DNA of 64,000 nt, from positions 885,501-949,500 of the forward strand of contig SMSO01000034.1 in assembly GCA_004764695.1 (NCBI GenBank), given 5' to 3'. Numbering within the stretch: position 1 is the first letter of the stretch; every line of letters begins with the position of its first letter. Source of the DNA: Schizochytrium sp. TIO01. Lineage: Eukaryota; Sar; Bigyra; Thraustochytrida; Thraustochytriidae. Positions 50,751 to 60,319 of this stretch are shown here, one piece after another. A program made the position numbers and the translations under genes. The notes beneath the pieces are model-generated. The model made no database searches. It had not been told where the DNA came from and saw nothing but the letters and a program-made list of their open reading frames with translations.

Positions 50751-51455
50751 CTAAGAATCGCAGGCGCCATTGCATTCCATAGTGGACGCAGGTGTACTTG
50801 CATCAAGAGAGGAGGCGCCAGCAGCATCTTGCTTGGAACCAGGGTTCTGCCAGTGCGCAGTAAGTTGCTTAACAACTTGCTGGGGTACATCGAGCCCGAG
50901 TTCGTGGATGATTTCATCATCGCCTCGCTGAAGGCGATCATGGACAATCAGGTACAGGCTGAGAAGTGAGGTAACTCCGGTAGAGACAATCATGAAGGTA
51001 ACCCCACGGGAGTTGATTGGAAATTTACCATCTCGAAGATGGCGCATCGCAGCAAAGTAGCGAACCATGGCAAAACCTAAAAACAAGAGTCCATTACCTA
51101 CAAGCAACCCTGTGGCTGGTAGAATGTTACTGGACCGAATTTGTTTAACCTTTTTCGGGTTCTCTGTGCTTGCGTAGAAGAAAGCCAAGCCTGATCCTAC
51201 AAACCCAAGTCCTGTACGAGCCCATGCAAGAAAAGTTCTTTCGTTCGCTAGATGATCTCGGGCTGTCGAGCCTGTGTTTTCAGCAAGCGGTTCATTCCAA
51301 AATCCTCGGGTTCTGCCTAATCTCATTGCTGGAGCTGCAAGAGGCACGCTTGGTTTTGCCCTCGCTATAGCCTGTTGGCCCCAGGATAGCGATCTGACTG
51401 CGCCATGACTCTGCAGGCTAGGCCTTTGCAGAGCACGAAAAGTCATACAAAGCAT
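50751..51455 (-). CDS. DUF202 membrane protein, probably mitochondrial
   Basis: A 234-residue protein with a DUF202 domain at about 60-170. The hallmark is RDHLANERTFLAWARTGLGF at 67-86, followed by three membrane helices (about 76-95, 113-133 and 150-172). DUF202 is shared by bacterial YidH-type proteins and the VTC vacuolar transporter chaperone. The first 60 residues are rich in Arg, Ser and Ala with almost no acids (MTFRALQRPSLQSHGAVRSL), consistent with a mitochondrial presequence. The C-terminal 45 residues are polar. Function in eukaryotes outside VTC is unknown, and no SPX or VTC domain is present here. It is unspliced from ATG. Confidence 0.87.
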   Translation of the reverse strand: MLCMTFRALQRPSLQSHGAVRSLSWGQQAIARAKPSVPLAAPAMRLGRTRGFWNEPLAENTGSTARDHLANERTFLAWARTGLGFVGSGLAFFYASTENPKKVKQIRSSNILPATGLLVGNGLLFLGFAMVRYFAAMRHLRDGKFPINSRGVTFMIVSTGVTSLLSLYLIVHDRLQRGDDEIIHELGLDVPQQVVKQLTAHWQNPGSKQDAAGASSLDASTPASTMECNGACDS

Positions 51456-52716
51456 GCTGCAATGTGCAGGCCCTCACTCGCAAATATGCTCGCGCTTTCA
51501 CCTTTACGGCAAACCCGTGTGAACGTTGCCTCAAACGATCTTTCGGATCTACGTGTCCCGGCAAAACGAGGTAAAACGAGGGAGTAGTACTACCCAAACA
51601 AGGCTCTTATTGGAGAAAAGAAAAGAAAAAGAAACATGTTTTTCTGCCAGTGGTGTGCACGACAGATTTCACAATAGGTATCTACCACGGCACAGATAAT
51701 TTAGACATGCTGTAAGCAGCCAAAGTGCCTTTGGCTACTGTCACAAATTGGCCCTTAGATTTGGTGCTTTGAACAGAATGATGCTCGCTCCGCTTGAAGA
51801 AGTGCGGCCCTCATGAAGACTATGCTAAGAATTTCCAAACAGGAAACATAAATAATAGTAATTACAATTTATTAATTAGTATGAGTTTACCCCTGGTCTC
51901 ACCAATGAGAATCAAATTCTTTGCGAATGCAAAAACACTGACAGAAGTTGAGGCTGTTACGCATACATGAAACAATGAAAAGTTCAAAACCATTTATCGA
52001 CTTAAGAGCGATAAACTTTTCTTTACGAAGAAAGAGCCTCACAGGATGAGCAAGAGTTTTAAAACCTAATGCATAGTTACACTTTTAAAATTTCTCAGAT
52101 TATAAGATGGCTCGAATCCAACCACTTGCGCATCAAAACGGCAGTTTCAAGGCAATCATTCTTAGTAGAAGCGAAAGCACGGAATGCATATACTAAGAAT
52201 ATTAGTAAGAGAATCATATATTTCCTCGAAAGAAAGAAGGAAATCGTTCCTATTCTTCAGAGAGAGAGATAAAGTTGCGTATCCTTTAATCCCTATAGTA
52301 GGAACACAGAAATCTGAGATGAAGAAACTATAAATTCATATCTCTGACTGGCCTTACTTCAAATGATCTTGAAGGGCGAAATCCGCCAGGTATCATTTGG
52401 AACACTATTCCCACTCTTGCGGAATCTGAGAAGCTTTTCTGCAATCTGTTTCTTGTCGATCCAGTTCTCTAAGGTCCCCCGTGAAATATGTTATGGGCAA
52501 CGGCTATTTTATCATTATTCATTACAATTACTATTGTTTCACTTTAAAAAGAAAAAATGATAATCCTACCCATCATCCCTTTTGTACATTGTTGGGCAGG
52601 TGGTAGACTGCAATCGCATGCTTGCACTGGCAGCATTGCGAGATTTAACAGCGTCCCCACCAATAGGGAACGCAACATTGGCTTCGTCAGGTCAAAGAAA
52701 AGTTTGATGTCCTTCG
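51456..52716. promoter_or_regulatory. Divergent promoter spacer, DUF202 / channel-like gene
   Basis: A 1.26-kb AT-rich head-to-head spacer. GAGTAGTACTACCC near 51582 is an AGTAGTAC palindrome about 125 bp upstream of DUF202. A second ATG-led frame (52557-52799) overlaps the start of the channel-like gene and may be its true 5' end in another frame. No RNA gene was seen. Confidence 0.35.
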
Positions 52717-54018
52717 ATGGAATCCAATATAAATTGCCAATGCTTCTTACGGGTTGCGACCTGCGTAACACATGTTGCAGATGGTCTGATAGAGCTTGAT
52801 GGAGAGCTTGACCTAGTTTGGGAGTTTCATTCAAATCGGGGTCAAACACAAGCTGTATCAGAGAGCACGCTGGAAACAACTTTACACGAAATTAGACACA
52901 ATTTTAGCGCTCAACAATATGAACAGATGGAAAATGCCTACGTTTTTCATATCAGAGAAACAACACCCAAAGCCAAACTCAACCTGCCTATAGGAAAAGA
53001 TGCGAAGTTGTTCCATGACGCGGAGCGAGAGCACCCTTGGGGTGTCAAAAGCCTTGTTTATTATCCTACAATATCGTGTATACATGCGTCTATTTCCTTT
53101 CAGGATGTTGAACTGCGACAGAAATGCCTAAACAAAGGTTGGTCCCCACTCAATCGACGGTGTGCACGCCTTGAAGTGATCCGCAATAGTGCATGCTCAA
53201 ATATTCGGTTTGTGGCATCTTTAAAGGGGCTTACCAATGGATTGTGGGATTTCTTTCTACCAGGGGTAGCAGCAACGCTCATGTCAGAGCCATCATTTCA
53301 AATGGGTGCAGAATTGGCTTCAGACTGGCGACTTGGACCTAATTCGGTTCTCATGCAAGGTGTCGATTATTCAGGGCTATTTAGTACTGACCCACTTATT
53401 ATAGTCCTTATACAAAGACGAGCACGGCCGTTTTTATTGAGGGCTATCTTACCTGGATATGTTGCTGGCATTCTGAGTATGCTATCGCTTATTGGATATG
53501 ACAGGTTCAGGATTTCACTTTGGATTATTGCATTTTGCTTGGTGGCTTTAGCGGGGTCGCTATTGCTATGGAAAGCAAAATATCTCAGTTCAAAGTTGAC
53601 ATGGGTTTATAATCTCTTTGTTGTTCTCGTGTTAATTATTGTACCAATGATATTTCTCGCGTGCAATGAAAGCTACGTTTCAGAAAGAAATGCTACAAAC
53701 AATTCTGAAGAGACTAGTGACACTTCGGAAACGAAAAATATCAATAGCACACCAGCAGACATTGGGACGTTTATTATTCTTGCGATTGCGTGGAGTCTTG
53801 TGCACGCAAGCCTTTCATGGATGTTGGAGCAAAGCTTTATCCGTGGAACCTGGGAAAATTGCGTTGCTTCAGCAAAATTACAATCAAAATCCTGTATGAA
53901 ACTTAAACGAAGTTCTGAAACAGTATCTACCAAGAATCTTCCACGCCTTGCGCAAGAGTTGACTGTCGTTCAAGGACACCAGATATTTAGAAGTTCTAAG
54001 GTGGTTCCAGAAAAATAA
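52717..54018 (+). CDS. Cys-loop receptor-like channel protein, N-terminus uncertain
   Basis: 433 residues with the layout of a pentameric ligand-gated channel: an extracellular-type beta-rich N-terminal half (about 1-225), then helices M1 (about 231-252), M2 (256-282) and M3 (292-315) with short loops, a 30-residue polar loop with N-linked sequons, and M4 (347-367). The pre-M1 RRARPFLLRAILPGY has the Arg-x-Pro run and mid-helix Pro usual in M1. No clear 13-residue Cys-loop is visible; the nearest Cys pair is CLNKGWSPLNRRC. No signal peptide precedes M1 in this frame. An upstream stop and an overlapping ATG frame (52557-52799) with a hydrophobic start suggest a missed splice or a frameshift near 52780. 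It could also be another four-pass protein. Confidence 0.6.
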   Translation: MESNINCQCFLRVATCVTHVADGLIELDGELDLVWEFHSNRGQTQAVSESTLETTLHEIRHNFSAQQYEQMENAYVFHIRETTPKAKLNLPIGKDAKLFHDAEREHPWGVKSLVYYPTISCIHASISFQDVELRQKCLNKGWSPLNRRCARLEVIRNSACSNIRFVASLKGLTNGLWDFFLPGVAATLMSEPSFQMGAELASDWRLGPNSVLMQGVDYSGLFSTDPLIIVLIQRRARPFLLRAILPGYVAGILSMLSLIGYDRFRISLWIIAFCLVALAGSLLLWKAKYLSSKLTWVYNLFVVLVLIIVPMIFLACNESYVSERNATNNSEETSDTSETKNINSTPADIGTFIILAIAWSLVHASLSWMLEQSFIRGTWENCVASAKLQSKSCMKLKRSSETVSTKNLPRLAQELTVVQGHQIFRSSKVVPEK

Positions 54019-54185
54019 GAATAGTAACAAACAGTGTTTGCAGGACAGTTATGTAACATACTCTATAATGAATGTAACTAATCAACATTTCAGTTTTTTC
54101 TTCTTCGAAGTACTATTAAATGCCTCAAAATAGGGGGCTTGTGAGAAGCTGGGAAGATGGGAACTATACAAATCAACGCAAAAGT

Positions 54186-57100
54186 TTAGTCAAGTTCAAT
54201 AACATCGTCATCCAGGTCAACAGTAGCTGGGACTTGAAATATGCTCTCTCCTTTAAGCGACGTGGAATGCGAGGCTTCGTGGGTTTTCGGAGCACTTGTA
54301 TCATTACTCTTTTTTGATGACACAGCCTTAAAAAAGAATCTTTTAGGGTCTGCTGACTTGGAAGCCTTGACCTTTTTCTTGAGCACCGTGGTTTTTAATG
54401 TATCATCATCATCACCTACGCTAGAAACATTCGCAGAGCGTTTAGGGGCAGGTAGGGAGGTAGCTGCCGACATTTTAGAAAAGAATCCCTTGATAGTCAT
54501 GGGTTTTGAGAGAAGAGCCTTCTTGCAAGCCGGGTCAATCGGTGTTGGTTTCTCAAAGCGCACTTTCAAGGACCCTTGCTTTTTGTCATCAGCGTCTTGG
54601 GTGTCAGGGTCCCGCACAACAATATCTAGCGAGCGATCGTGTTGATTAAATTTTTGCTTAATCAAGGCAAACACATGTTCACGAGTTGCGCCAGGTCCTA
54701 ATCGTATATCTCCGACTTGAGTGAGAATTTGACCATTCTTAATGCCGGCGGCTTCAGCACGGGTAGAAGTCGCTTTTAATCCGAGGTCATTTTGAATAGC
54801 AAATCCAAAATTTTTTGCTCCCACAGGTACAAACATACGGACTGGATGATATTGAGAGGACTTTAACTCGAGCATCTTTCGCAAAGCCGAAAGACCACCA
54901 GCATGCCACTTTATACCGATGAGGCGTTCTCCAGTGTCGAGCTGGGCACGCACGATACGAAGACGTTGGTCATAGCGGGGGATGTCAAGGTCTGGGTCTT
55001 CAAGCACCTCCTGAAGCTGGTTCCATAGTGGTACTACAGCCCCGGACAAAATACCAACATTACTGATCCGAGAGCCATAAGAACATGACTTGCCTTCTGA
55101 ACACTCAGGACCATGCGCACAGCCTGTAGCAGACTGCTCGAAGAGTTCCGTCCATTTTGCTTCCGCTGTAGCAATTTTAACTTTACTATACATGCGTTTC
55201 AGTTCGCGCTTAGTCTTTTCCAAGTTTGCACGACCTGTATTTGGACGAAAGATAGTGTATCTTTCTGAGCGCGGATCAAGCTTAACAGCAAGGATATAGT
55301 GAAGTTCGTGAGTTGGCCCAATCGCCTTTCGAGAGACATAGAAACCTCCTGCAGAAAGATTCCGTGCCTCCTTAACTAAGGTCGAGGCATTCTCATGCTT
55401 CTTCGATATGCTTTCATCTTCCTCTTGCTCAGCTGCATCATCGGGCGTAGACTGGCCATCATTTTCTTCTTCCATCTGTGTACTCTTCACACTTGTATGT
55501 GGTTTTGTTGCCGACGTGCACGTGGGCATGGCCCCAACTGGTCCTGTTAATTGACAGTCTTTCAGCTCAACCACTGGTGCGGCCTTCTCTTCTGGCTTGC
55601 TTAGCACCTCTGACACAGCCGCGCGCTCATCCTGGGATGCTGTAGAAGTCCCATCGTTTGCAGGTGTCTGAGAGTCTTCATTGGTCTCTGTGTTCATTGT
55701 TGCATCTTCTTCACCATCTTCGTGAGCTGTGCCATTTACCTCTTTTGCCCTTGCTTTAGCCTTGGCAATATCGATTGCACGCTGGAGCCAATCCAACGAC
55801 TTTTCAAAAGAGATTCCACGGTCTAAGCGAAGAACATGCAAATTGAGGTCTCCGCCTGTGGAAGGATCTGTATATAGAGTTTCTACAGGGCCGTCTGCTG
55901 ATACCGAGTTCGCGTGCACATCGCTGACGCCTTCGTCATACGACCCGTCAAGTTTTGATTGTTCCACGATACTATCAAGCGTAGCAGAAAAATATTCAAA
56001 CAGAAGAGCTTGTAAGTGTACAGGAAGGCCAAGCATCTTATTGAGAAACTTTTTGACTGACTTGCGGTCTGTGTCACTCATATTAAGTTGCACGCCAGCT
56101 GTAGAGGGGATGGCAGCAGCAATAGCAACACCCTCATAAATAAGGCGGAGGCTTTGTGCAACACATTGCAAAAACTCTACATTAGTCTGGGGCATGTGCA
56201 ATGCTCGCCAGTACTGGTGTGGGTCAGACAGTTGTACATAAGGTGCAACAGAAGTCAGTTGCTCGTCTTCTTCTTTCCACCCGGCAAGTCTCCACATAGG
56301 CTTAGCACGTTCAAGAACTTTAGGCCAGGAGACGCCGGGCACAATATTCTGCATGAGAGTATTGTTGCACATCTCCTGAAAAGCGAGTTTACCATGTGTA
56401 GAGTCAAAAACAAAATCATCCAGGGCAATTCCAGCAGAGGATGCACGTCTATCGCCATGTGTGAGAGCACCTAGACTGCGCAAGCGCGAGGCAACAGCAG
56501 AGACAAAGCGATTCTCGCCGCCGATACCACTTGTCACCAGCTTGAAGAGGGGTGCATTAACTTGGGAAGAGCGATGGGAGCGTCCCAATTGCTGAACTGC
56601 TGTATCAGCTGCCCAAGCAAGTTCACATGTAATGTGGATTCGACGACGTTGATTCTCAACGCGTCGGTCGGCATGTAAAGAAATACCAGTACTGGCTGCA
56701 TCGCTAATAATAGCAATTAGTTTGGATCCTTTCATAAAGGCATCTTTCTCGCTAATATTGATGGAGTCCAGCTCTGCGCCAGTTGCAGCGGCGGCGGCGG
56801 CCGCCGACACAACTTTCCCCGCCTTTGCCGCGAGGACTAGGCGAGGGATGACCTTGCATGAGCTGGCAACATCCTTTAAAGAGTTCTGCGGAGAACCATG
56901 CTTAGGTTGAGATGCAACGACACAACTTCGACGGCCAGTCATTTCAGCAACTGCAGATGCACCACCAAGCTGATAGACAAGATCGTCGATTGCAGATGTA
57001 GGAAGAGGAAGCTTCATGGCACGTTCTAGTATCTTGTTGTAGAGTGCGGAAAGTCTGGATTGGTTCTCTTCTGAATTAGGTTTTCCTCCGCGCGGGTTGT

Positions 57101-58433
57101 CGGACACAGCAGTCGAGGGAAAGTGATTTTGCAAAAATTGAATAACGAGAAGGTTGCTTGTAAAGCAGACTGGAACTTGATCACGATCTTTGGAGTCTTG
57201 CGTCGTCCAAAAGTCAATCGAGGCTTCGCCTGTAGACTGCAAGCCAATCACAACGCAATGCCCCTGGGCAAGGGCCTGTCTGGAGAGTTTAACAATGTCC
57301 GGGATCTTGAATGCAATACAGAGTTGCTTGAAGAAGCGCTGGTGAGCGGACCAAAAAGGACCCCAGACTTTGGAATTTGAGTTTGAAAGCTGAATGGCTT
57401 GCACAAGCGCAAGGCGAAGATCGTTCCAATATTCCGTGGCTGCTTGATATACGGAGAGTTGCTCTGGAGTAAGCCCAGCTTTCACAAGATTGAAAGTGGT
57501 ATCTTTAAAGGAAAGCCCTCGGCTGACATGCAGACCAGTAGATTTAAGCTCGATGGCGAGCATTTCCAGGGCACCCATATTGCGCTTACCCATAGAGTTA
57601 CGGAAGTCTTCAAAGGTTCCGAAAGCGGTCCCTTTGCCCCAGAGACCAAGGCGATCCATATAGGCCATGTTATTAATATCAGATACGCCTGTAGCCGAGA
57701 CATATACACAACGCGCATTTGGGAACTTCTGCTGAAGACGCACAACTGCCTTTGCCACTTTGGATCCTTTACCTTCCTTTTCATCAAAGTGTTTTGCTTT
57801 ATGACATTCATCAAAGATAAGGCATCCATCAAAGTCATTTGAGTCTCCAAGCCAGTTACAAATTTGGCTGAAACGATCTTTTGAATTTGTGGACGCGACC
57901 AAAGAAGCATAAGTCGTGAAAAGCACACCCTTTTGAGAGTCCTTACTCACGCCCAGGCCTTTTTGAGAGCGATCTAGCATACGAACTCCATCATGTACAG
58001 CAACATTTGCATCAAGATCTTGAAGGTCTCTCATGGCATCCTTGATGAGATCTGCGCTGGTCGAGCACCACAGGTGTCTGCGTCTTCCCCGGCAAATATT
58101 ATCCAGCACGATTCCAGCAATCTGCCTACCTTTGCCCGTCCCTGTTGCGTCGCCGATGAAGAAGCCAAAGCGACTTCCATTCGGCATAACTTGCTGGTGC
58201 TTTTGGCATGCATATGCCACGCCTTCCAGTTGAAGCTGACTGATCATGCCCTTTTCGACCTGGTGTTTTAAGGAGTCCAAAATAGGGTAGTTAAGCGGAG
58301 GCAGCAACACCGCCGCAAGGCTTGCGGGCTCCACAATCTCCCCCGGATGTGGGCATCCTTCGCTCAGGCTCTTGCACACATACGTGTTCCATGCTGTTGA
58401 CCCTTGATCAGTATCCTCTCCCTTTGCCGCCAT
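54186..58433 (-). CDS. SBNO1: Strawberry notch (SBNO) helicase-like protein
   Basis: A 1,415-residue nuclear helicase-like regulator. Walker A is GDATGTGKGR at 94-103, Walker B is DECH at 208-211, and motif III-like SATG follows near 250. The helicase C-terminal part has GISLHADRRVENQRRR, then QLGRSHRSSQVNAP and FVSAVASRLRSLGALTHGDR, characteristic of the SBNO family. Acidic low complexity covers about 885-1000. The C-terminal part adds features not usual for SBNO: a PDZ-like fold at about 1199-1274 (NFGFAIQND, AGIKNGQILTQVGDIRL), a PIP-like MTIKGFFSKM near 1312-1321, and the acidic-hydrophobic end VDLDDDVIELD like a SUMO-interacting motif. Which human paralogue it matches cannot be said, so the symbol is approximate. 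Unspliced. Confidence 0.93.
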   Translation of the reverse strand: MAAKGEDTDQGSTAWNTYVCKSLSEGCPHPGEIVEPASLAAVLLPPLNYPILDSLKHQVEKGMISQLQLEGVAYACQKHQQVMPNGSRFGFFIGDATGTGKGRQIAGIVLDNICRGRRRHLWCSTSADLIKDAMRDLQDLDANVAVHDGVRMLDRSQKGLGVSKDSQKGVLFTTYASLVASTNSKDRFSQICNWLGDSNDFDGCLIFDECHKAKHFDEKEGKGSKVAKAVVRLQQKFPNARCVYVSATGVSDINNMAYMDRLGLWGKGTAFGTFEDFRNSMGKRNMGALEMLAIELKSTGLHVSRGLSFKDTTFNLVKAGLTPEQLSVYQAATEYWNDLRLALVQAIQLSNSNSKVWGPFWSAHQRFFKQLCIAFKIPDIVKLSRQALAQGHCVVIGLQSTGEASIDFWTTQDSKDRDQVPVCFTSNLLVIQFLQNHFPSTAVSDNPRGGKPNSEENQSRLSALYNKILERAMKLPLPTSAIDDLVYQLGGASAVAEMTGRRSCVVASQPKHGSPQNSLKDVASSCKVIPRLVLAAKAGKVVSAAAAAAATGAELDSINISEKDAFMKGSKLIAIISDAASTGISLHADRRVENQRRRIHITCELAWAADTAVQQLGRSHRSSQVNAPLFKLVTSGIGGENRFVSAVASRLRSLGALTHGDRRASSAGIALDDFVFDSTHGKLAFQEMCNNTLMQNIVPGVSWPKVLERAKPMWRLAGWKEEDEQLTSVAPYVQLSDPHQYWRALHMPQTNVEFLQCVAQSLRLIYEGVAIAAAIPSTAGVQLNMSDTDRKSVKKFLNKMLGLPVHLQALLFEYFSATLDSIVEQSKLDGSYDEGVSDVHANSVSADGPVETLYTDPSTGGDLNLHVLRLDRGISFEKSLDWLQRAIDIAKAKARAKEVNGTAHEDGEEDATMNTETNEDSQTPANDGTSTASQDERAAVSEVLSKPEEKAAPVVELKDCQLTGPVGAMPTCTSATKPHTSVKSTQMEEENDGQSTPDDAAEQEEDESISKKHENASTLVKEARNLSAGGFYVSRKAIGPTHELHYILAVKLDPRSERYTIFRPNTGRANLEKTKRELKRMYSKVKIATAEAKWTELFEQSATGCAHGPECSEGKSCSYGSRISNVGILSGAVVPLWNQLQEVLEDPDLDIPRYDQRLRIVRAQLDTGERLIGIKWHAGGLSALRKMLELKSSQYHPVRMFVPVGAKNFGFAIQNDLGLKATSTRAEAAGIKNGQILTQVGDIRLGPGATREHVFALIKQKFNQHDRSLDIVVRDPDTQDADDKKQGSLKVRFEKPTPIDPACKKALLSKPMTIKGFFSKMSAATSLPAPKRSANVSSVGDDDDTLKTTVLKKKVKASKSADPKRFFFKAVSSKKSNDTSAPKTHEASHSTSLKGESIFQVPATVDLDDDVIELD

Positions 58434-59149
58434 CTCGGTCGCGTGGGGCTGGGGTAGTCTTCCGCAGCTCTCAAGGCGCCCGAAAACGATCTACAGAACC
58501 GAAACTTTGCAAATCGCCACTCTCTTGGGCTCAACACTGCAACCTAACGACGACACTCTGACACTACGGAGAACAGGTGACCCACAAGTGGGTTATAAAG
58601 GCAGGTAAGTAGGTTATACGAGTTTACAAGTAGGTTATACGAGTTTACAAGTAGGTTATAACTTGCGAAGTGCAAGTCGCCTTCCGCAGAGCCTCTTTGC
58701 CAAAACCCTGTTTCCTTGGGCTTCGTCAATTGAACTAAACTGCTGGAGATTCATATGGTAGTGCTGAAGTAGTACGAAGACGCTGGGTATAATTTCTGGG
58801 TTTTACTAGCTAGTCTTTGAGGGACGGCGCCAATCAGAATAGGGTTCTGCAGTTCACCCTTACTTATCAATTGCAAGAAGAAAGAAATCGATGATCGTCG
58901 ATCGCCGCAAGTGAGTTATAGCACTTCCCACAAGTGAACTATATTTCAAACACAAGTGAGTATTGAAATAAAAGCGTCTCTATAGTTCAATTACTGTTCC
59001 GCTTGGTGTTTGAAAAAAGTGAGTGGAAGCAGAGACATAAAAGGTATCAACAATAATATGGGGATAAGAAAGAAGAAAGGAAGAAAACAAAGAGAGGCAA
59101 AAAACAGCTTGAAAACCCAAATTTAAACACATCTGCCGCTTCGAGGACG
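58434..59149. promoter_or_regulatory. Divergent promoter, SBNO / SNRNP40, with motif cluster
   Basis: A 0.7-kb head-to-head spacer with seven copies of RCAAGTRRRYTATA-like 14-mers, all on the plus strand: 58584, 58605, 58626, 58647, 58907, 58930 and 58952. The first four are partly made by a 21-bp tandem repeat. An AAGTAGTAC element is near 58767. These are likely binding sites or core promoter elements; function is inferred. Confidence 0.45.
58608..58660. repeat. 21-bp tandem repeat, 2.5 copies
   Basis: The unit begins AGTAGGTTATACGAGTTTAC. Copies are at 58608-58628 and 58629-58649, with a partial copy to 58660. Each contains one promoter-like motif. Confidence 0.9.
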
Positions 59150-60319
59150 ATGCCGAAGCGGACGCGGGGCTCGGAGCTGGTGGTGGCTTCAGGAGGAGGG
59201 GGAGGCTCTGATGCTGCTTCAACCGCCCTTGTTGCCTCCTCCGCCAAGCGTGCCGCGGTGTCTTCGGATGCACTCATAGAGGTCCCTCGCACATCGGACC
59301 TTTTCGCGCCCATCGTGCGGCTTGAAGGCCACAGCGGCGCCGTCAACGGCGTGAGGTTCTCTCCTGATGGCCAAAACCTTGTCTCTGTCTCGTCTGATAA
59401 GACCATCCAACTCTGGCGAGTTTTTGGCGATGCTCCTGACTCCTCTCATGTGGCATCTGGTTCATCTTCATCCTCTCGAGGTGGCGAGAATTACGGTACG
59501 CTCAAAGGACACACCAACTCTGTTCAGGAGGGCATCTGGACCGAAGATGGTTTAGGCCTTGTGACATGCTCTGCAGACAAGACTGTCCGTCTTTGGGACT
59601 GCGTTTCTGGCGAGGAGGTTTCCTTGCGTAAGGACCATCGTGCATTTGTAAACTGCTGTGCGATTTCTCCTCTTGGCTCGACCGTAGCTAGCGGCGGTGA
59701 CGACTGTCATTTGCGTCTCTGGGATCCTCGTGAAGGGCTCCAGTCCTTTGCTTGGTTGAAACACCCGTTCGAGGTGACTTGCTGCGTGTTTTCACCTACT
59801 TCAGCTTCGACGCTCATCCATACAGGGTCTGTGGACGGGATAGTTCGCACGTGGGATGTTCGCAAGCCCATTGTTCTTTTCTCTAGTGACAGTACCCCTG
59901 AGGGTCTGCGAATGCCAAACGTGGTCACAGGTCTCGCGTGTGGGCTTAAAGATGAACTGGTGTCGATCGCGTCAAGCGGTCTTGTGCAACATTGGGACGT
60001 GAGGCCGTTTGTTGGTCCAGGGGAAACTTCACGTCTCAAGCACTCCTTTTCCATGTCAAATGGAGCGCCGCTGCCTGCAAACAAGGGTCTGCTTCTTCTT
60101 CGCGCGGATGTTTCGAGCAAGCAGGACCGTGTTGCTACTGGTTCGAGTTCGCCCGTGCTCCCTATATGGGAGCTGGAGTCTGGAGACATGGAGTTTGCTC
60201 TTCCTGGTCACAAAGGGCCTGTGCTGGACGCTCGTTTCCACCCGACACAGCCGATTGTGGCATCTTGCTCTGTAGACAAGTGTATTTTTCTTGGCGAGCT
60301 CGACCAACGCGCTGTGTAG
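59150..60319 (+). CDS. SNRNP40: U5 snRNP 40-kDa WD40 protein (SNRNP40)
   Basis: U5-40K is a WD40 protein that binds Prp8 in the U5 snRNP and tri-snRNP. The 389-residue chain has a basic Ser/Ala-rich lead (1-45) and then seven WD repeats. Diagnostic matches to human SNRNP40 are APIVRLEGHSGAV, GTLKGHTNSVQEGIWTEDG, SADKTVRLWD, KDHRAFVNCCAI, WDVRPF near 285-290, and the end LPGHKGPVLDARFHPTQPIV then SCSVDKCIFLGEL. The order and end positions are the same as in the human protein (357 residues). With PRPF31 it is the second tri-snRNP component in this window. It is unspliced and divergent from SBNO. Confidence 0.9.
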   Translation: MPKRTRGSELVVASGGGGGSDAASTALVASSAKRAAVSSDALIEVPRTSDLFAPIVRLEGHSGAVNGVRFSPDGQNLVSVSSDKTIQLWRVFGDAPDSSHVASGSSSSSRGGENYGTLKGHTNSVQEGIWTEDGLGLVTCSADKTVRLWDCVSGEEVSLRKDHRAFVNCCAISPLGSTVASGGDDCHLRLWDPREGLQSFAWLKHPFEVTCCVFSPTSASTLIHTGSVDGIVRTWDVRKPIVLFSSDSTPEGLRMPNVVTGLACGLKDELVSIASSGLVQHWDVRPFVGPGETSRLKHSFSMSNGAPLPANKGLLLLRADVSSKQDRVATGSSSPVLPIWELESGDMEFALPGHKGPVLDARFHPTQPIVASCSVDKCIFLGELDQRAV

